DNA of 7,999 nt from Thermoplasmata archaeon (lineage in GTDB: Archaea > Thermoplasmatota > Thermoplasmata > Lutacidiplasmatales > UBA184): NCBI GenBank assembly GCA_030040865.1, contig JASHSX010000160.1, positions 1 to 7,999 of the forward strand, read 5' to 3'. Both the position numbers and the translations under genes were made by a program. Below are positions 4,801-7,999 of the stretch, piece by piece; the first letter of the stretch is position 1; every line of letters starts with the position of its first letter. The notes under the pieces are model-generated. The model searched no databases and had not been told where the DNA came from. It saw only the letters and a list, made by a program, of their open reading frames with translations.

Positions 4801-7030
4801 CACCCAGTACGCCGGCGGAGGTGGCTCGGTGGACGTGATCTCGGATCAGACCGACAGCTTCGTGACGACGATCTACCTGAGCGGCAACCCCGGTCAGCCG
4901 ACCGGTATCGCCTACGATCCCGCGGAAGGGGAACTGTTCGTCTCCACCGGCTCCCCGTCCGCCTACGCTCCCGGTGGTCTCGACGTCGACGTCCTCTCCG
5001 ACTCGAGCGACGCCCAGGTAGGGGTGGTGGGGATCGGGACCCAGGCCGGCGTCACGGGCGTGGGAGCGTATCCCCAGGGGGTCCTCTTCGTCCCGGAGGC
5101 CAACGAGATCCTCGTCGCCGACGGGGGGTCGTCCGTCGGTTGGGTGCCGGACAACGTGAGCGTGCTCACTCCCGTCTCCTCCGGCAACACGACGATCGAC
5201 GTGTCGGCGAGCCTCTCGGTCGCGAGCGCGGAGCTGGACGCGAACCAGACCTTGACCGTGAGCGGCTACGGCTATGCGGCCTCCCAGACGATCGACTCGA
5301 CCGAGATCGGCGCTACTCCGCTCACCTGCTCGGGCGCCTCTCTGGGGACCTGCCGGTCCGGGGTGCTCGAGACCAGCGAGGACGGGTCCTTCGTGGCCCA
5401 GTTCCCGCTTCCCGGGTCCGTCGCCCCCGGGGGTCCGTACACGGTCACCGTTACGGACGACCTCGGCAACTCCGCGACCTCCTCGGTGACGGTGCTCGAA
5501 GACCCTACGATCGGCGCGATCACCGCGTCTCGGGACGGATCGGCGGTCGCGGGCGCCGACGTCGGCCAGAACACGACCTTCGAGGTAGGGAGCGCCCTGT
5601 ACGGCACCGGCACCTTCACGTACCGGTGGTCCGGCCTCCCGCCGGGGTGCGCGAGCCGACAGACCTCGTTCGCGTGCAGCCCGACCGATCATGGGACCTT
5701 CGCCGTCAGCGTCGCGGCCACCGACTCGAACGGCTACACCGTGACCAGTCCGGTGCTGAACTTCGTGGTCGATCCGGACCCCACGGTGGCCCCGATCGTC
5801 GCCACGAATCGCTCCGGGGGAGTGGACGCCGGCGAGAGCGTGGGGTTCTCGACGGTAGCGGCCGGGGGGACGGGACAGTACGACTACTACACGTGGTCGG
5901 GGCTGCCCAGCGGTTGCCTGAGCGTGACGTCGACCGCCACCTGTTCGGGCTCCGCGCTTCCCGCGGGGACCTACGAGATCTCGGTAAGCGTCCGCGACTC
6001 GAACAATTTCACCTCCGCGGCCACCGCGAATCTTACGTTCGTGGTGGACCCCGATCCCACGGCGGGAGAACCCGCGGTGAACCGAACGACGGCCGATGTG
6101 GGCCAGTGGATCATGATCAGCGACGGGACGTCGTCGCCCGGTGACCGATACGCGTGGAGCGGGCTGCCGGAGGGCTGTCCGGTCGTAACCACGAGCCCTG
6201 TCGACTGTCAGGTCACCACGGCCGGGACGTACGCCATCCAGGTCAACGTGACGGACGCGAACGGCTACACCGTGGCGAGCCCGGTGCGCTCGTACGTGGT
6301 GTACCCCGACCCGTCCGTGACCTTGACCGCGAGTGCGAGCGCCGTGGACGTCGGTCAGACCGTCACGCTGACCCCGACGGCGTCCAACGGCTCCGGGTTC
6401 GCTCGCTACACCTGGTCGAACCTGCTGTTCGGGTGTCAGGTCAGCGGCGCCGCGTTGACTTGCACGCCGACCGCGCCGGGGAGCTATCGGGAACAGGTGA
6501 CCGTCACCGACTCGAACGGCGTGTCGGCGCAGTCGAACTCGGTGGAGATCATGGTGGCTCCCGCCATCACGGCCGCGGTCTCCTCGAACCTCACGACCGT
6601 GGAGGCGGGATCGAGCGTCGCCCTGACCTCCAGCGCCTCGGGAGGGACGGGGGCGCTCACGTACGCTTGGGAGTTCGGGGACGGTTCGACCGGTAGCGGG
6701 CCGACGGTCGACCACACGTTCGCTTCGCCCGGTACCTATACGGTCGACGTATGGGTCAACGACACCGTGGGCGGTTCGGTGGAAAGGACCCTCACGATCG
6801 TCGTGACGCCGGCGCCCGCCGCGCCGACCGCTGCCTCGGGTCTCAGCCCGCTCGACGTGGCGGCCATCGCGGCCGCCGTCCTCCTCGTGGCGGGGGCACT
6901 GGCGGCCGTCCTGCTCCTTCGTCGGAGGCGACCCAGCCCGCGGACCCCAGCGCCGAGCTCGAGCTCCGAGGACGATGCCACGGAAGAGACCGGGGTCGAA
7001 CAGGCCGATTCCGAGGAACCGTCCGAATAG
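1871..7030 (+). CDS. Giant surface-anchored twin beta-propeller / IPT / PKD protein
   Basis: This 1719-aa protein is predicted to be exported and membrane-anchored. Residues 1-40 are polar and Arg-rich, and a hydrophobic segment at about 41-58 (VTVLLVVAFLLTAV) is the signal or N-terminal anchor. The order after that is: an IPT/TIG-like domain (about 110-190), propeller 1 (190-507), three IPT-like domains (514-783), propeller 2 (784-1107) and another IPT-like domain (1111-1213). Four PKD-like domains follow, marked by WSGLPxGC or a variant (1213-1563), then a classic PKD domain with YAWEFGDGS (about 1563-1649), a transmembrane helix (1661-1683), RRRR and an acidic Ser/Glu/Asp tail (1684-1719). 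More than 30 NxS/T sequons fit an N-glycosylated extracellular archaeal protein. Cysteines occur almost only as one pair per IPT or PKD-like domain. The frame opens earlier, but ATG 1871 is preferred: it has GAGAGGAA upstream, sits just before the export signal, and avoids overlap with the winged-helix gene. Propellers and PKD repeats are common in adhesins and S-layer-associated proteins. The ligand is unknown, and no catalytic residues are recognised. Confidence 0.88.
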   Translation: MTEVDQGGLSHAVEPTDRRSDGGPRRPPALARLLPSPLPPPVTVLLVVAFLLTAVCPAVNSGATSPALGFFAGGHSLAPSRAVSYGGQRETLTAFERSMGGGDPSIALSESAGHVFDAIDVTGTGFFPNSNASITFGNNSNGSTVNPSCATDAGGSLTSGGGSGCPFSVPPNPAGPVSVMASSWNVSTLPDYNPAGAVTSPFGIAYDSGTDQLFVADDGTNNVSVISPTTGAVFANVSVGVGPSAVVYDSGTGQVFVADTGSDNVSVINDSGPQKDTVVATIPVGVAPSFFTSEGLAYDSGTGQVFVANTDSSNISVIDDSGPEADTVVATVTIPGSSPEGLTYDSGTGQVFVADGVYWNFVSVINDSGPSADSVTATIAVPGVSPCAVAYDPAAGEVFVVDVDSNSGNVINDTSLSLVANFTTLDTDSTLFFDPAEGILLASGIFNVGVDVISAAAASQVGEIPGPPLSWADGFAVDSTTGQLYATSLLYDSNNISAVSNLSFADALFSLGANLSYVSSSSGSYGTIVAVNGTGFLPNAPITFSLGGTPLASVGCTPSDGTGLLGTFGATPGSPSSCDFSVPAVPSGPYTLSVSDGTNVVTTAYSVESTASVLPSSGSAGSRVLIAGYGFGSSSSISVSFGGSALPVTCSTDSNGSFPGDSGTGCSFTVPGLAAGSYPVVVSGGGRSADLSFAITTLSVTPTGGVYGSRVSASGTGYAADSEVNFSVGGLSASSDCWTDSDGDFPGTTGTPCTFTLPGVPNGANPVVASVGSWDAWNLSGAITVGQAPEAAAYDPANGTVFVTNSASDTVSVISVARGETIATIPVGISPAGIAYGAPLGELFVANSGSNDVTIINATNYEIVGTSPVLAETPEAVVFDPENNTVFVGNSDGSVSALNATTGDPVATVDINGGAITPLGEVYDSGTNQVFVAGEDGLVGIIDAGNYSSTFVDTRGTPAAIAYDSGTDQLWVVNSAYTQYAGGGGSVDVISDQTDSFVTTIYLSGNPGQPTGIAYDPAEGELFVSTGSPSAYAPGGLDVDVLSDSSDAQVGVVGIGTQAGVTGVGAYPQGVLFVPEANEILVADGGSSVGWVPDNVSVLTPVSSGNTTIDVSASLSVASAELDANQTLTVSGYGYAASQTIDSTEIGATPLTCSGASLGTCRSGVLETSEDGSFVAQFPLPGSVAPGGPYTVTVTDDLGNSATSSVTVLEDPTIGAITASRDGSAVAGADVGQNTTFEVGSALYGTGTFTYRWSGLPPGCASRQTSFACSPTDHGTFAVSVAATDSNGYTVTSPVLNFVVDPDPTVAPIVATNRSGGVDAGESVGFSTVAAGGTGQYDYYTWSGLPSGCLSVTSTATCSGSALPAGTYEISVSVRDSNNFTSAATANLTFVVDPDPTAGEPAVNRTTADVGQWIMISDGTSSPGDRYAWSGLPEGCPVVTTSPVDCQVTTAGTYAIQVNVTDANGYTVASPVRSYVVYPDPSVTLTASASAVDVGQTVTLTPTASNGSGFARYTWSNLLFGCQVSGAALTCTPTAPGSYREQVTVTDSNGVSAQSNSVEIMVAPAITAAVSSNLTTVEAGSSVALTSSASGGTGALTYAWEFGDGSTGSGPTVDHTFASPGTYTVDVWVNDTVGGSVERTLTIVVTPAPAAPTAASGLSPLDVAAIAAAVLLVAGALAAVLLLRRRRPSPRTPAPSSSSEDDATEETGVEQADSEEPSE
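2440..3395 (+). repeat. Propeller 1: seven YVTN/NHL-type blade repeats
   Basis: Seven copies of a blade core YD(S/P)xxGxxFVA(D/N) start at residues 206, 248, 298, 344, 391, 433 and 477 of the surface protein. They are spaced 42-50 residues apart, except the last two steps (42 and 44). Copies 2, 3 and 4 are nearly identical (YDSGTGQVFVA) and each is followed by SV(I)xDSGPxxD(T/S)VxAT, so they look recently duplicated. Copies 6 and 7 are degenerate (FDPAEGILLAS, VDSTTGQLYAT). Seven motifs match a closed seven-bladed propeller. Confidence 0.75.
4220..5190 (+). repeat. Propeller 2: seven YVTN/NHL-type blade repeats
   Basis: A second set of seven blade cores starts at residues 794, 836, 879, 923, 963, 1015 and 1073: YDPANGTVFVTN, YGAPLGELFVAN, FDPENNTVFVGN, YDSGTNQVFVAG, YDSGTDQLWVVN, YDPAEGELFVST and FVPEANEILVAD. 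Spacing is 40-44 residues at first and 52-58 in the last two, where Gly/Ser-rich loops are inserted. The copies are more diverged from one another than in propeller 1. Together with the IPT-like domains before each propeller, this suggests an ancient duplication of an IPT-propeller module. Confidence 0.72.
5507..6816 (+). repeat. PKD-like stalk: four Cys-paired domains and one classic PKD
   Basis: Five tandem Ig-fold repeats of about 83-94 residues run from residue 1213 to 1649. The first four carry YxWSGLPxGC (the fourth is YTWSNLLFGC), a second Cys 8-10 residues later, and a G(T/S)(F/Y)xxxVxVxDSNG closing strand. They are joined by DPDPT/S linkers. The fifth has the standard PKD core WEFGDGS and SPGTYTVDVWVND, with no cysteine. 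Such tandem arrays normally act as a rigid stalk that lifts head domains off the membrane. Confidence 0.78.
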
Positions 7031-7553
7031 GCGTCTCTCGCCGCGGAACAGCGAGCGGACCCCTCCGAGCCGGACCGAACGAGGCGGGGCAGTTCGCTGC
7101 CGCGCGCCCGAGCCCGACGACGTCGATCGGCTGCTGCTCGATCTGCTGCGCTACGAGGCCCGGTTGCCTCCGGCGGGTCTTTCCGACGTTCTGGGGGTCG
7201 CGCCGGCGGAGGTGGTCGCACGTCTCGTGCGACTCCGCCGCTGGGGAGCGTTGCGTGACCTTCGCGCCGCGATGGAGGCGCTCGTGGCGGAGGACGGCGC
7301 CGACGTCTTCACGCTCGTCCGGGTGGAAGCGGGCGCTCCCGCCGACGCGGGGCTGGGCCGGTCGCTGGCCCGCATCCCGGGAGTGGTCGAAGTGCATTCG
7401 GTCGCCGGGGCCTCGGACTTCGTGGTCCGGTGGCGGATCCGAAACTTCGAGGAGGTCGTCGGTCGCCTCCATCGGATCCGTTCGATCCGAGGGGTCGCCA
7501 CGACGCAGACGCTGCTGTCGGTCTCCCGCTACCGGGAAGGGGAGGCGCCGTAG
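6975..7553 (+). CDS. Lrp/AsnC-family transcriptional regulator
   Basis: A protein of up to 192 aa. Residues 48-100 form the Lrp-type helix-turn-helix: DDVDRLLLDLLRYEARLPPAGLSDVL, written in two parts, DDVDRLLLDLLRYEA and RLPPAGLSDVL, then the recognition helix APAEVVARLVRLRRWGAL. Residues 110-188 form the RAM/AsnC ligand-binding and oligomerisation domain. It has the opening strand DVFTLVRVEAG, the central IPGVVEVHSVAGASDFVVRW, and the typical closing GVATTQTLLSV. Lrp/AsnC proteins bind DNA as dimers or octamers and usually sense amino acids. The ATG at 6975 is the only canonical start in this frame, and it lies 56 nt inside the surface-protein gene. GAGG lies 3 nt before it, close for a ribosome-binding site. 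The first 47 residues are therefore Arg/Pro-rich and overprinted. A non-canonical start after 7030 cannot be excluded. Co-transcription with the surface-protein gene is likely. Confidence 0.85.
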   Translation: MPRKRPGSNRPIPRNRPNRRLSPRNSERTPPSRTERGGAVRCRAPEPDDVDRLLLDLLRYEARLPPAGLSDVLGVAPAEVVARLVRLRRWGALRDLRAAMEALVAEDGADVFTLVRVEAGAPADAGLGRSLARIPGVVEVHSVAGASDFVVRWRIRNFEEVVGRLHRIRSIRGVATTQTLLSVSRYREGEAP

Positions 7554-7559
7554 AGGGAG

Positions 7560-7631
7560 TGGACACGGGGGGATTTGAACCCCCGACCTCTGCTTTGCGA
7601 AAGCAGCGATCTTCCGCTGATCTACGTGCCC
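7560..7631 (-). tRNA. tRNA-Ala(CGC)
   Basis: A complete 72-nt cloverleaf without intron, read on the minus strand. The acceptor stem is GGGCACG with CGTGTCC, closed by a G3-U70 wobble pair, the main identity element of alanine tRNA. T8-A9 are followed by a D stem GATC/GATC with loop AGCGGAA. The anticodon stem is CTGCT/AGCAG with loop TTCGCAA, so the anticodon is CGC, reading GCG (Ala). The variable region is AGGTC, and the T arm is GGGGG-TTCAAAT-CCCCC. The discriminator base is A, complementary to position 7560. The next bases are CTC, so CCA is added after transcription, as in most archaea. GCG codons are common in this GC-rich window. Confidence 0.96.
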
Positions 7632-7655
7632 GACGGGTCGGGGGAACGGACCCTC

Positions 7656-7664
7656 GGCTTAAGG
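7656..7664 (-). promoter_or_regulatory. TATA-like box of the tRNA-Ala gene
   Basis: On the minus strand CCTTAAGCC is centred about 29 nt before the tRNA 5' end at 7631. That is the expected archaeal TATA distance if transcription begins at or just before the mature 5' end. It is the only AT-rich patch in the 130-nt spacer on this side. Confidence 0.5.
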
Positions 7665-7723
7665 ATTGGCGAGGAGCGTCGCTCGACGTGCGCAGGAATG
7701 TGGATGCGTCGCCCTCGAACGAA

Positions 7724-7736
7724 GGCCCGCGGGGCC
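7724..7736 (-). terminator. Weak hairpin after the ABC ATPase gene
   Basis: GGCCC (7724-7728) and GGGCC (7732-7736) form a 5-bp stem about 25 nt beyond the minus-strand stop codon. It is followed on that strand by TTCGTTCG rather than a U-run. It could help end the ATPase transcript before the tRNA promoter, but the stem is short and may be chance in GC-rich DNA. Confidence 0.2.
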
Positions 7737-7760
7737 GGACCTTGGGAAACGGTGGCGTCC

Positions 7761-7999
7761 CTACGTGGTCGCGGCGGCCGGCGGCTCGACCCGCTCGCTG
7801 GAGCCCGCCGTCTTGCCCGAGGTCGTCCGGGACGCGGTCCCCGCGGCGGGAGGAGACGGCGGACGACCGGTGGTCGGCGGGGTCCGTGCCGCTGCCGGAC
7901 GTCGGACCGCGATGAGCCGGTGCTCTTCGGGATCGTAGCGCAGGAGCTCCGCGTAGCGGCCCCAGTTGATGATGCTCTGGGCCGCCTCCGCGGGGGGAC
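7761..7999 (-). CDS. ABC transporter ATP-binding protein, C-terminal fragment with AAA-associated domain
   Basis: The last 78 codons of a gene that enters from the right edge and ends with TAG at 7763-7761; the first two bases belong to a split codon. The visible start is AEAAQSIINWGRYAELLRYD followed by PEEHRLIAV. This matches my memory of the end of the AAA-associated C-terminal domain (AAA_assoc_C, PF09821), with its WGRYAEL-x-x-YD signature. That domain follows the nucleotide-binding domain in some nitrate/sulfonate/taurine-type ABC transporter ATPases. The ATPase core itself (Walker A/B, signature) lies outside the window. After residue 30 the protein continues in about 48 residues rich in Pro, Ala, Thr, Ser and Arg with no fold, longer than I expect after this domain. 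The tRNA-Ala gene lies downstream on the same strand with its own promoter-like box. Confidence 0.72.
   Translation of the reverse strand, partial: PPAEAAQSIINWGRYAELLRYDPEEHRLIAVRRPAAARTPPTTGRPPSPPAAGTASRTTSGKTAGSSERVEPPAAATT

Noticed and set aside
2480..5100. Regularly spaced DNA repeats, considered as CRISPR-like
   Set aside because: The repeats are in frame, diverged, and encode the YDxxxGxxFVA blade core of propellers. There are no unique spacers between identical repeats.
1976..6715. A 1579-codon open frame on the minus strand opposite the surface-protein gene
   Set aside because: It is Arg/Gly/Asp/His-rich with no domains, and it mirrors the GC-rich third positions and repeats of the plus-strand gene. 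Long antisense open frames are expected in GC-rich genes with few TA-containing codons.
7430..7938. Plus-strand open frames across the tRNA and the 3' region
   Set aside because: They run through a complete tRNA on the other strand and antisense to the ABC ATPase C-terminus.

Overview
This GC-rich window looks archaeal, most likely from a Thermoplasmata-type (Candidatus Thermoplasmatota) genome. The signs are a tRNA-Ala without an encoded CCA tail, short TATA-like CTTAAA/CTTAAG elements close to the position expected for leaderless or short-leader transcripts, an Lrp/AsnC regulator, an ABC ATPase with an AAA-associated C-terminal tail, and a very large secreted beta-propeller/PKD protein with a C-terminal membrane anchor and many N-glycosylation sequons. 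The lineage is inferred from protein style and was not tested by any search.

Layout: (1) 1-144, minus strand: the first 48 codons of an exported protein with a clear signal peptide, cut by the window edge. (2) 145-626: a non-coding region between divergent genes. It holds three consecutive GC-rich hairpins (311-472) and the promoter of the next gene. (3) 627-1580, plus: a 317-aa protein with an N-terminal winged helix and an unrecognised C-terminal domain. (4) 1581-1870: a gene-free leader with two overlapping, mutually exclusive palindromes. (5) 1871-7030, plus: a 1719-aa surface protein. Its order is signal/anchor, IPT-like domain, seven-motif YVTN-type propeller, three IPT-like domains, second seven-motif propeller, IPT-like domain, four Cys-paired PKD-like domains, one classic PKD domain, transmembrane helix, Arg stop-transfer, acidic cytoplasmic tail. 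(6) 6975-7553, plus: an Lrp/AsnC regulator whose only canonical start lies inside the end of the surface-protein gene. (7) 7560-7631, minus: tRNA-Ala(CGC), convergent with the Lrp gene and 6 nt from it. (8) 7761-7999, minus: the C-terminal end of an ABC-transporter ATPase with an AAA-associated domain, running off the right edge.

How the parts may work together: the central gene builds a long rod on the cell surface, with two propellers as possible binding heads on a PKD/IPT stalk. It is flanked by two DNA-binding proteins, one upstream with a possible sensor domain and one coupled to its 3' end. A locus in which these regulators control display of the surface protein is plausible, but this is inference from position only. 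The most noteworthy items are the duplicated propeller architecture, the regular one-Cys-pair-per-domain pattern, the hairpin cluster at 311-472 and the competing palindromes at 1599-1628.
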